From JBBECE01 sp040881985 (GTDB taxonomy: Bacteria > Pseudomonadota > Alphaproteobacteria > Rhizobiales > Devosiaceae): DNA of 15,194 bases. Below, piece after piece: positions 1-6,127 of this stretch. The notes beneath the pieces were generated by a model. The model was not told the origin of the DNA. It searched no databases and was given only the letters and a program-made list of their open reading frames with translations. Both the position numbers and the translations under genes were made by a program. The stretch is from contig JBBECE010000035.1 in assembly GCA_040881985.1 (NCBI GenBank), positions 1 through 15,194 on the forward strand, in the 5' to 3' direction. Numbering within the stretch: position 1 is the stretch's first letter; each line of letters begins with the position of its first letter.

Positions 1-2103
1 CAGCAGCGCCACGATATTGGTGATCTTGATCATCGGGTTGACGGCCGGGCCGGCGGTGTCCTTGTAGGGATCGCCGACCGTGTCCCCGGTTACCGCCGCC
101 TTGTGGGCCTCCGAGCCCTTCTCGTGCAGTCTGCCGGATTTGTCGGTGTAGCCTTCCTCGATCTGCTTTTTGGCATTATCCCAGGCGCCGCCGCCGGCGG
201 TCATCGAGATGGCGACAAAGAGCCCGGTGACGATGACGCCGAGCAGCATGGCGCCCAATGCCGCAAACGCCTGCGCCTTGCCGGCGATGGCATGGATGGC
301 AAAGAAAGCGACGACGGGCGAGAGCACCGGCAGGAGCGAGGGCAGGATCATCTCGCGGATGGCGGCGCGGGTCAGCAGATCGACCGCGCGGGCATAGTCG
401 GGCTTCACCGTGCCGGCCATGATGCCGGGATTTTCGGCGAACTGTCGGCGAACCTCGATGACGACGGCCTGTGCGGCGCGCCCGACCGCGGTCATCGACA
501 TGCCGCCAAAGAGGAACGGCAGCAGCCCGCCGAACAGCAGCCCGACCACCACATAGGGGTCGGTGAGCGAGAACGAGACCTGCCCGAGCCCGAAAAAGAA
601 GCTGCCGGGCAGCGCCTCGCGGGCGAAGAAGGTCAGGTCCTGGGTATAGGCGGTGAACAGCACCAGCGCGCCCAGACCCGCCGAGCCGATGGCATAGCCT
701 TTGGTGACGGCCTTGGTGGTGTTGCCGACGGCGTCGAGCGCGTCGGTATGGCGGCGCGCCTCCTCGGGGAGCCCCGCCATTTCGGCGATGCCGCCGGCAT
801 TGTCGGTGACGGGGCCAAAAGCGTCGAGCGCGACGATCATCCCGGCCAAAGCGAGCATGGTCGCGACCGCCACCGCGATGCCGAAGAGGCCGGCGAAATT
901 GCTGGCGACGACGATGCCGGCAATGATGACAAGGGCGGGGAGCGCGGTCGATTCGAGCGAAACGGCGAGGCCCTGGATGACGTTGGTGCCGTGGCCGGTG
1001 ACCGAGGCTTCGGCGATCGAGTTGACTGGGCGGCGGCCGGTGCCGGTGTAATATTCGGTGATGACGATCAGGAACCCGGTGATGACGAGGCCGGTCGTCC
1101 CGCACCAGAAGAGGTCCGCCGGGGTGAAGCCGCCGAGATCGGCATCCATCGAGCCGAAGACCGAATTGATGACCGGCCAGAGCGCGATGAGCGAGAGAAC
1201 GCCGGTGGCGATGATGCCCTTGTAGAGGGCGCCCATGATGTTGTTGGAAGCCCCGAGCCGGACAAAATAGGTGCCGACGATCGAGGTGATGACGCAGGCC
1301 CCGCCGATGGCGAGCGGCAGGATCATCCCGGCGAGCTTATAAGCGTCGGGCAGGACGATGGCGGCGAGCACCATGGTCGCGACGGCGGTCACCACATAGG
1401 TTTCGAACAAGTCCGCCGCCATGCCGGCGCAGTCCCCGACATTGTCGCCGACCGCGTCGGCGATCGCCGCGGCGTTGCGCGGGTCGTCCTCGGGAATTCC
1501 GGCTTCGACCTTGCCGACCATGTCGCCGCCCACGTCGGCGCCTTTGGTAAAGATACCGCCGCCAAGTCGGGCGAAGATCGAGATCAGCGAGGCGCCGAAC
1601 GAAAGCGCCACCAGCGCGTCGATGACGTCGCGGCTTGTGGGGTCGTTGCCGAGCCCCCAGGTGAGAAAGACGAAATAGACGGTGACGCCCAAAAGACCGA
1701 GACCGGCAACCAGAAGGCCGGTGACGGCGCCCGACTTGAAGGCGAGATCGAGTCCTCTCGCGAGTGAAGCGGTCGCGGCTTGCGCGACGCGAACGTTGGC
1801 CCTGACCGAGACATTCATGCCGATGAAGCCGGCCGCCCCCGAGAGCACCGCGCCGAGCAGGAACCCGAGCGCCGGATAGATGCCGAGGAGCCACCAGGCG
1901 AGGCCGAAGATGACGACCCCGACCGCGGCGATGGTGGCGTATTGGCGGCGCAGATACGCCTGCGCGCCCTCGCGGATGGCGGCGGAAATTTCCTGCATCT
2001 TTTCGGAGCCGGCATCGGCGCTCAGGAGCGAGCGGGTGGTCACGAAGCCGTAGACGATCGACAGCGCGCCCGCGAGCACGATCAGCCACAAAATCAGGGT
2101 CAT
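1..2103 (-). CDS. hppA: Membrane proton-translocating pyrophosphatase, K+-independent (3' end outside window)
   Basis: The protein hydrolyses cytoplasmic pyrophosphate and pumps protons across the membrane. The 701 codons visible run from ATG to the window edge in one frame; family members are about 700-720 residues, so only a few C-terminal residues should be missing. The hydrophobic pattern fits the usual 15-16 membrane helices. Substrate and metal-binding motifs are present: DVGGD at residues 190-194, followed by the GKVEAG stretch, and GDNVGD at 219-224 followed by CAGMAADLFE. The motif GNTTKAVTKG carries Lys464 and Thr467. In this family that Lys/Thr combination marks K+-independent enzymes, while K+-dependent ones have Ala/Gly there. 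A near C-terminal segment GGAWDNAKKQIEEG is also typical. It is the last gene of the left minus-strand block but lies 279 bp downstream of DUF167, so it probably has its own promoter. Its long opposite-strand reading frame is a GC shadow. Confidence 0.97.
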   Translation of the reverse strand, partial: MTLILWLIVLAGALSIVYGFVTTRSLLSADAGSEKMQEISAAIREGAQAYLRRQYATIAAVGVVIFGLAWWLLGIYPALGFLLGAVLSGAAGFIGMNVSVRANVRVAQAATASLARGLDLAFKSGAVTGLLVAGLGLLGVTVYFVFLTWGLGNDPTSRDVIDALVALSFGASLISIFARLGGGIFTKGADVGGDMVGKVEAGIPEDDPRNAAAIADAVGDNVGDCAGMAADLFETYVVTAVATMVLAAIVLPDAYKLAGMILPLAIGGACVITSIVGTYFVRLGASNNIMGALYKGIIATGVLSLIALWPVINSVFGSMDADLGGFTPADLFWCGTTGLVITGFLIVITEYYTGTGRRPVNSIAEASVTGHGTNVIQGLAVSLESTALPALVIIAGIVVASNFAGLFGIAVAVATMLALAGMIVALDAFGPVTDNAGGIAEMAGLPEEARRHTDALDAVGNTTKAVTKGYAIGSAGLGALVLFTAYTQDLTFFAREALPGSFFFGLGQVSFSLTDPYVVVGLLFGGLLPFLFGGMSMTAVGRAAQAVVIEVRRQFAENPGIMAGTVKPDYARAVDLLTRAAIREMILPSLLPVLSPVVAFFAIHAIAGKAQAFAALGAMLLGVIVTGLFVAISMTAGGGAWDNAKKQIEEGYTDKSGRLHEKGSEAHKAAVTGDTVGDPYKDTAGPAVNPMIKITNIVALL

Positions 2104-2261
2104 TGAATTCTGGTTCCCGGTTTGAATTTGGCGGCAGGCGGGGCGATGCCGGCGATCAATTCGCCGTACCGTCCCCTTCCCCCGAAAGTGGCGCACTTCT
2201 GCCAAATCGGGCGGCAGGACGCAACGGGTTTTGCCTTCCCACCTCCCCCAACGCGCCACCT

Positions 2262-2400
2262 CGTCATCACCCGGCCAGCCCGCCGGCGCGAGGCCAGACA
2301 AAGTCCCGGTGATCCAGTGCGCCGCGTCGGCGGCGCAGAGGATTCTTTCGCGCGCCCGACGGCGCGCTGCTGGATGGCCCGATCAAGTCGGGCCATGACG
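2262..2400. repeat. RIME-like palindromic mosaic repeat, 139 bp
   Basis: The element is bounded by inverted ends CGTCAT (2262-2267) and ATGACG (2395-2400). Inside are three perfect hairpins: TGCGCCGC/GCGGCGCA (2318-2325/2330-2337), GCGCGCC/GGCGCGC (2350-2356/2361-2367) and ATGGCCCGA/TCGGGCCAT (2374-2382/2388-2396). An outer pair ATCCAG/CTGGAT (2312-2317/2370-2375) encloses the first two, so the DNA or RNA could form a branched structure. The stretch resembles the intergenic mosaic elements (RIME) scattered through rhizobial genomes; I recognise the pattern from memory and could not search for copies. The right-hand hairpin overlaps the end of the DUF167 gene and holds its stop codon in the loop. 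The remaining hppA leader (2104-2261) shows no structure I recognise. Confidence 0.75.
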
Positions 2401-2718
2401 AACAGGATTTCGGGGGAGGTTGGGTTTGTTGAGCGCGGCAATCAGCCGCTTCGGCGCGCCTTCAATATGGACAATCTTGTCCCGCGCGGCCGCCCCGCTT
2501 GCGATCCGGATCGACGATTTTGGCACGTTAAGGGCTTTGGCGAGGAGCGCGATCACCGCCTTGTTGGCGCGGCCCTTGTCGGGCGGAGCGGCAACCTTCA
2601 CCCGCAGCACGCTCGTCTCGTCGCGCTGCTCGACGCCTAGGATCGTGTCGCGTCCGGCGTTGGGGGTGACGCGCAAACGAAGGTCGATGCCCGTCTCCGT
2701 CCGCCGCCACGCGGCCAC
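2383..2718 (-). CDS. DUF167 / YggU (UPF0235) family protein
   Basis: This is a small soluble protein of 111 residues with the full YggU/UPF0235 fold signature: LRLRVTPNAGRD near residue 13, LRVKVAAPPDKGRANKAVI around residues 38-56, and a final SGAAARDKIVHIEG segment. Its biochemical function is not established in any organism I know of. It starts with GTG, three bases after the TGA of the yggT gene, so the two are almost certainly co-transcribed and probably translationally coupled; this pairing is common in alphaproteobacteria. The conserved domain ends around residue 95. The last residues (NPVRHGPT) are partly encoded by the palindromic repeat downstream, whose loop contains the TGA stop. 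That tail is therefore unlikely to be part of the ancestral protein. Confidence 0.9.
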   Translation of the reverse strand: MAAWRRTETGIDLRLRVTPNAGRDTILGVEQRDETSVLRVKVAAPPDKGRANKAVIALLAKALNVPKSSIRIASGAAARDKIVHIEGAPKRLIAALNKPNLPRNPVRHGPT

Positions 2719-2721
2719 GGA

Positions 2722-3012
2722 TCAGAACGCGAAGCGATAGAGGTAATCGGTAATGATGCGCTGGAGGATGTAGATGGCGAGAAAGAGCACCAGCGGCGAA
2801 ATATCGACCCCGCCGAGATTCGGCATGAAGCGGCGGATCGGCCGCAGCACCGGCTCGGTCAGCGCATTGACGATGCGCCAGACTGTGGCGACGAATTCAT
2901 TGCGGCCGTTGATGACATTGAAGGCGAAAAGCCAGCTCATGATGATCATGACGATCACCACCCACCAATAGGCCTGCAGGACGATCAGGATCACGTCGAG
3001 AATGATGCGCAT
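2722..3012 (-). CDS. YggT family integral membrane protein
   Basis: The protein has 96 residues and two hydrophobic segments, about residues 3-34 and 71-92. A conserved loop lies between them, with LTEPVLRPIRRFMPNLGGVDISP at about 51-73. This is the YggT family arrangement. YggT proteins have been linked to osmotic tolerance and, in some bacteria, to cell division or membrane organisation, but the mechanism is not settled. The ATG at 3012 is chosen because the family homology begins exactly there and a strong GGAGG site sits six bases upstream. A longer frame reaching 3180 has no family support. The gene ends 3 bp before the DUF167 gene, giving a tight two-gene unit. Confidence 0.93.
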   Translation of the reverse strand: MRIILDVILIVLQAYWWVVIVMIIMSWLFAFNVINGRNEFVATVWRIVNALTEPVLRPIRRFMPNLGGVDISPLVLFLAIYILQRIITDYLYRFAF

Positions 3013-3018
3013 GACAGG

Positions 3019-3023
3019 CCTCC
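3019..3023 (-). promoter_or_regulatory. Ribosome binding site fixing the yggT start
   Basis: The minus strand reads GGAGG followed by CCTGTC and ATG, a six-base spacing. This supports the start at 3012 over an upstream in-frame start near 3180. Confidence 0.75.
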
Positions 3024-3080
3024 GCCGAAGTCGGGTGCGCCTATGTAGCGAAGGGAGCGGGGAGCGGCAAGGGCGGGCGG

Positions 3081-3117
3081 CGGGCGCAAAAAAGCGCCCG
3101 ATTTGAAGGGTTGGCGC
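3081..3117 (-). terminator. Possible intrinsic terminator after the TerB-like gene
   Basis: On the minus strand, GCGCC (plus 3113-3117) can pair with GGCGC (plus 3094-3098), and the stem is followed directly by six T residues (plus 3088-3093). A competing, stronger hairpin pairs CGGGCGC (3081-3087) with GCGCCCG (3094-3100) and puts the T run in its loop. The two folds are mutually exclusive, so termination here is plausible but uncertain. The site is 67-103 bases beyond the TerB-like stop codon and upstream of yggT. Confidence 0.35.
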
Positions 3118-3183
3118 GCTGCCGGCTGCCGCGGCGGCATGCGCCCCGGCTTGCAAATCGCCAAAACGCTGCACATGCAACGC

Positions 3184-3630
3184 CTATCGCGCCCCGCCCT
3201 GCCGCTTGACCTCGTTGCGCAAGAGGGTGCGCTGGCGCGCCGAAATGCCGATCAGCTCGGCGACGCGCCAGACCATATTGTCCTCGAGCTCGTGATTGCG
3301 CGCGTCGGTGAACACCAGCTCCCACATCATCCGGATAATGGCGATCCGCTCGTCCTCCTCGAGGCGCGAGAGCGCGGCGGTGAACTGGTAGTAGTCGACC
3401 GATTCGTGGTCGCGGCGCGTCGCCAGCGCAACGAGTGCCATCACTTCGGCGCCGGTCAGATCGTAGCGCTCCTTGAGAAGGCGCTTCACCGCCTCGCGCT
3501 CGTCCTCACCGATGGTGCCGTCGACGGCGGTCAGATGCACCAGCAGCGCCGCGACCGCGAGTTTTGGCTCGAGCGGGCCTTCGGGCTCGTTTGTCTGGCG
3601 GGCGAAGAGGCGGGAGATGGCGTCGAACAT
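3184..3630 (-). CDS. TerB-like (tellurite resistance TerB family) protein
   Basis: The protein has 148 residues, is probably cytosolic and is largely helical. A TerB-type domain covers about residues 23-145, recognised by LAVAALLVHLTAVDGTIGEDE (about residues 24-44), the acidic DGT-x-x-E-x-E site, and the WELVFTDARNHELEDNMVWRVAELIGIS segment near 103-130. Proteins of this kind (COG4103-like) are widespread single-domain relatives of TerB. TerB domains bind divalent metal and are tied to membrane stress responses, but no specific role is known for stand-alone versions. No tellurite-resistance genes are nearby. The gene is transcribed away from imuA and shares a 111-bp intergenic region with it. 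That region contains the LexA box, so SOS control of this gene is possible. No clear Shine-Dalgarno sequence precedes the ATG. Confidence 0.85.
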   Translation of the reverse strand: MFDAISRLFARQTNEPEGPLEPKLAVAALLVHLTAVDGTIGEDEREAVKRLLKERYDLTGAEVMALVALATRRDHESVDYYQFTAALSRLEEDERIAIIRMMWELVFTDARNHELEDNMVWRVAELIGISARQRTLLRNEVKRQGGAR

Positions 3631-3703
3631 TTTTGGACCATAGGGGCGGGGCGGGATGCGCTCAAGGCCGCGCCCGGCCCTTGACTCTCGATCCGATTCT
3701 GAT

Positions 3704-3718
3704 GTTCCCTATTTGTTC
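3704..3718 (+). promoter_or_regulatory. LexA box (alphaproteobacterial type) upstream of imuA
   Basis: The sequence is GTTC-CCTATTT-GTTC, an exact match to the GTTC-N7-GTTC direct repeat used by alphaproteobacterial LexA. It lies 23 bp upstream of the imuA ATG and 74 bp upstream of the divergent TerB-like start. A TTGACT sequence at 3681-3686 could be the -35 element, which would put the box over the -10 region, where a repressor would block transcription. This fits SOS-inducible expression of the mutagenesis cassette. Confidence 0.88.
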
Positions 3719-3741
3719 TTATCAATCGGTGAGGCTCGTCC

Positions 3742-4545
3742 ATGCGGGACGTCGTCCGGTCGGGGGTGCTGGCAAGCCTCCGGGAACATATCGAAAAGGT
3801 CGAAAACCGGCCGCTCCTGTTGCGGGGCGGGGAGCGGCTCGGTATGCGGCCCGGAGGGCGGGAATTCGTGCCTTGGCGGGACGCGCCGGCCGGGCTTTTG
3901 CACGAGGTCTGGGCGGCGACCGGGTGCGATGCCGGGGCCGGGCTCGGCTTCGCGCTGGGGCTGGCGCGGGGGCTCATCTCGCCGGGCCGGCCGGTCGTGC
4001 TCTGGCTGCAGGGGAGCCACCAAGGGGCCGAGACCGGCATTCTCTATGGGGCGGGGATCGCTTCTTTCGGCCTCGATGCCGACCGGGTCGTCATCGGGCG
4101 GATGAAAAGCATCGGCGACTTGCTCTGGTGTGCCGAGGAGGCGCTCGGCTGCACCGGCGTTGCCGCGGTCATCGCCGATATTGCCGCCTATCCGAAGGCG
4201 CTCGATTTCACCGCCTCGCGGCGGCTGGCGCTGAGGGCGAAAAGCGCGGGGGTCTCGATGCTGATCATTCGCTACGGGCCGTCGATTCCGGCGAGCGCCG
4301 CCTTCATGCGCTGGCTCGTGGCACCCGCCCCGTCGGGGGCGCGGGTTTTCGACGACAAGGCATCGGGCGCCCCGCGTTTCGCCGTCACCCTCGACCGGTC
4401 GGGCGGGGGTCTCAAGGGCAACTGGCTTCTGGAATGGACCAATGACGGCTTTGGCGAAATCGACAGTCCCGAGAGCGGCGCCCGAAAGGCGGCATCTGGC
4501 GCTCTGGTTCCCGTTCTGGGCGACCGATTGTCTCGGACGGCTTGA
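3742..4545 (+). CDS. imuA: ImuA, SOS mutagenesis cassette protein
   Basis: The protein has 267 residues with the RecA-like fold of the ImuA family. It opens with a helix containing LREHIEKVENRP, then LHEVWAATGCDAGAGLGFALGLARGL at about residues 53-78. The canonical P-loop lysine is absent there: GCDAGAGLG replaces GxxxxGK[ST]. A VVLWLQ strand and the DRVVIGRMKSIGDLLWCAEEAL segment (about residues 114-134) also match ImuA. In mycobacteria and other bacteria the equivalent protein (ImuA') is needed together with ImuB and DnaE2 for damage-induced mutagenesis. It is the first gene of the operon, directly downstream of the LexA box. Its last 104 bp also encode the start of ImuB in another frame, so the low-conservation C-terminus is constrained by two reading frames. 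Confidence 0.9.
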   Translation: MRDVVRSGVLASLREHIEKVENRPLLLRGGERLGMRPGGREFVPWRDAPAGLLHEVWAATGCDAGAGLGFALGLARGLISPGRPVVLWLQGSHQGAETGILYGAGIASFGLDADRVVIGRMKSIGDLLWCAEEALGCTGVAAVIADIAAYPKALDFTASRRLALRAKSAGVSMLIIRYGPSIPASAAFMRWLVAPAPSGARVFDDKASGAPRFAVTLDRSGGGLKGNWLLEWTNDGFGEIDSPESGARKAASGALVPVLGDRLSRTA

Positions 4546-6127
4546 GCAAGGCCTCCCCCGCGACCGGCCAATGGTGCTCTACGAGATGGAAAAGAGCGCC
4601 ATGCGGCTCATGGCGCTCAACCGGGCGGCGCTTTCGGCCGGGCTCGGAGAAGGCCAGACGCTCGCCGATGCGCGGGCGCTTTGCCCGCCGCTTTTGGCCA
4701 GGCCGATGGACCGGGCACGGCTCATGGCCGCCTTCGAAGAGCTTGCCGACTGGCTGAGCTGGGCGAGCCCCTTGGTCGCGGTGCATCGGGCGATGACGCC
4801 GATGAGCGACATCGTCTTTGACGTGACCGGGGTCGCCCATCTCTGGGGCGGGGAGCAGGCGCTCCTCGATGCCCTCACCACCCGGCTCGCCGGACTCGGG
4901 CTTGAGGCACGCGGTTCGATCGCCCCGACCATCGGGGCGGCCTGGGCGCTCTCCCATTATGGCGAGGACGGAATTATTACCTCCCCCAGAAAGGGGGAGG
5001 TCGACTCGCCTGTATCCGGCAGGATACTGGCGGGGCGGGTGGGGGTTGATACGCAGACAACCCCCACCCCAACCCTCCCCCTTACGAGGGGAGGGGGAGT
5101 GGCAGAGGCGCTCGCCTGCCTGCCGGTGATGGCGCTCAGGCTCGACGAGGCGACGGGCGACGGGCTCGACCGGATGGGGCTCAAACGCATCGGCCAGCTT
5201 TACGGCCGCGACCGGCGGGCGCTGCAGGCGCGGTTCGGCGAGGGATTGTTGCTCCGTCTCGACCAGGCGCTGGGGACGCGCAACGAGCGCATCGTCCCGC
5301 GCCTGCCCGAGCCCGAGCGGATGGCCGAACGCCGGTTCGGCGAACCGATCGCGCTCCTCGACGATGTGATGGCGACGGTCGCGGATCTTTCCATCCGGCT
5401 CACCGCCGGGCTCGAGGCGGGGAGGGAAGGGGCGCAGACTTTTCATCTCTTTTTGTACCGGGTCGATCACAAGGTGATGCACCTTGCGGTCAACGCCGCC
5501 TCGGCGACCCGCGACGGCAAGCATGTGACGCGGCTCTTCGCCAACCGGCTCGAACGCTTCGAGGGCGAATTCGATACTGGCTTTGGCATCGACATGGTGC
5601 GGCTCGGGGCGACGTCGGTCTCCCGGCTCGAGGCGGCCCAGCTCGGCGTCTTCGAAGGCGCCAACGCGCGGCTTGGTCTCGACCGGCTCTACGACCGGGT
5701 GACAAGCCGGCTCGGCGCCGAGGCGCTGACCCGCTCGAAATTCGCCGACACCCATATTCCGGAACGGGCGGTGATGCTGGAGCCGGTCGTGGCGTCGACC
5801 GATGCGGTGCCCGGCGCGGCGCCCGATCCCGCCCTGCCGCGGCCCTTGCGGCTTTTGCCCGTACCCGAGGAAATCGCCGTCATCGCCGAGGTGCCGGAAG
5901 GCCCGCCGGCGCGGATGGAATGGCGGCGGGTCAGTCACCGCTTCCGCCGCGCCTCCGGGCCCGAACGGATCGGGGTCGAATGGTGGCGGCCCGGGGAAGG
6001 CTCGCTGACGCGGGACTATTACATCGCCGAGGACGAAGAGGGCCGGCGCTTCTGGCTCTTCCGCGAGGGGCTTTACGGGGAGGCGCCGGCAAAGCCACGC
6101 TGGTTCCTGCACGGGCTGTTCGCGTGA
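4442..6127 (+). CDS. imuB: ImuB, catalytically inactive Y-family polymerase-like adaptor
   Basis: The protein has 561 residues. The Y-family palm/fingers region covers about residues 16-230. The catalytic acidic residues are missing: the N-terminal motif is LALWFPFWATD, and the usual SIDE motif reads TPMSD before IVFDVTG-x-AHLWGG. ImuB is therefore an adaptor, not an active polymerase. A helix-hairpin-helix-like segment (LDRMGLKRIGQLYGRD) and little-finger region follow. QLGVF at 400-404 sits where ImuB proteins carry their beta-clamp motif. The C-terminus (RPLRLLPVPEEIAVIAEVPEGPP, then a terminal block ending WFLHGLFA) is typical. ImuB links ImuA, the clamp and DnaE2. The ATG at 4442 is the only good start, since homology begins by residue 16; TTG at 4451 is the sole alternative. 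Residues 180-219 come from a palindromic repeat absent from usual ImuB proteins. The stop overlaps the dnaE2 GTG. Confidence 0.94.
   Translation: MTALAKSTVPRAAPERRHLALWFPFWATDCLGRLEQGLPRDRPMVLYEMEKSAMRLMALNRAALSAGLGEGQTLADARALCPPLLARPMDRARLMAAFEELADWLSWASPLVAVHRAMTPMSDIVFDVTGVAHLWGGEQALLDALTTRLAGLGLEARGSIAPTIGAAWALSHYGEDGIITSPRKGEVDSPVSGRILAGRVGVDTQTTPTPTLPLTRGGGVAEALACLPVMALRLDEATGDGLDRMGLKRIGQLYGRDRRALQARFGEGLLLRLDQALGTRNERIVPRLPEPERMAERRFGEPIALLDDVMATVADLSIRLTAGLEAGREGAQTFHLFLYRVDHKVMHLAVNAASATRDGKHVTRLFANRLERFEGEFDTGFGIDMVRLGATSVSRLEAAQLGVFEGANARLGLDRLYDRVTSRLGAEALTRSKFADTHIPERAVMLEPVVASTDAVPGAAPDPALPRPLRLLPVPEEIAVIAEVPEGPPARMEWRRVSHRFRRASGPERIGVEWWRPGEGSLTRDYYIAEDEEGRRFWLFREGLYGEAPAKPRWFLHGLFA
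4980..5099. repeat. Palindromic repeat inserted in frame in imuB
   Basis: About 120 bp consists almost entirely of hairpins: CCTCCCCC/GGGGGAGG (4980-4987/4993-5000), GCC-T-GTATCC/GGATAC-T-GGC (5008-5017/5022-5031), an 11-bp stem GGGTGGGGGTT/AACCCCCACCC (5037-5047/5059-5069) and CCCTCCCC/GGGGAGGG (5073-5080/5088-5095). The ends form an inverted pair CTCCCCC (4981-4987) and GGGGGAG (5093-5099). It reads through in the imuB frame as 40 residues, including TPTPTLPLTRGGG. That peptide signature is one I recognise, from memory, as the translation of a dispersed alphaproteobacterial intergenic repeat. Flanking ImuB homology resumes directly at AEALACLPVMALRL. Confidence 0.8.

Noticed and set aside
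103..1767. 554-codon open frame on the plus strand
   Set aside because: It is antisense to hppA, whose motifs are clear. Its product is rich in Asp, Gly, Arg and His with no domain, as expected of a GC-rich shadow frame.
2104..2261. Riboswitch or small RNA in the hppA leader
   Set aside because: Only short, weak stems were seen and no conserved riboswitch core was recognised.
4980..5099. CRISPR-like or tandem repeat array
   Set aside because: The repeats are inverted stems of different sequence, with no constant direct repeat or spacer pattern.
4412..6112. 566-codon open frame on the minus strand
   Set aside because: It lies fully opposite imuB, has no recognisable domain and shows shadow-like composition.
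5920..6123. Longer N-terminus for DnaE2
   Set aside because: The upstream codons are a shadow of imuB. Family homology and the GTGA junction place the start at 6124.
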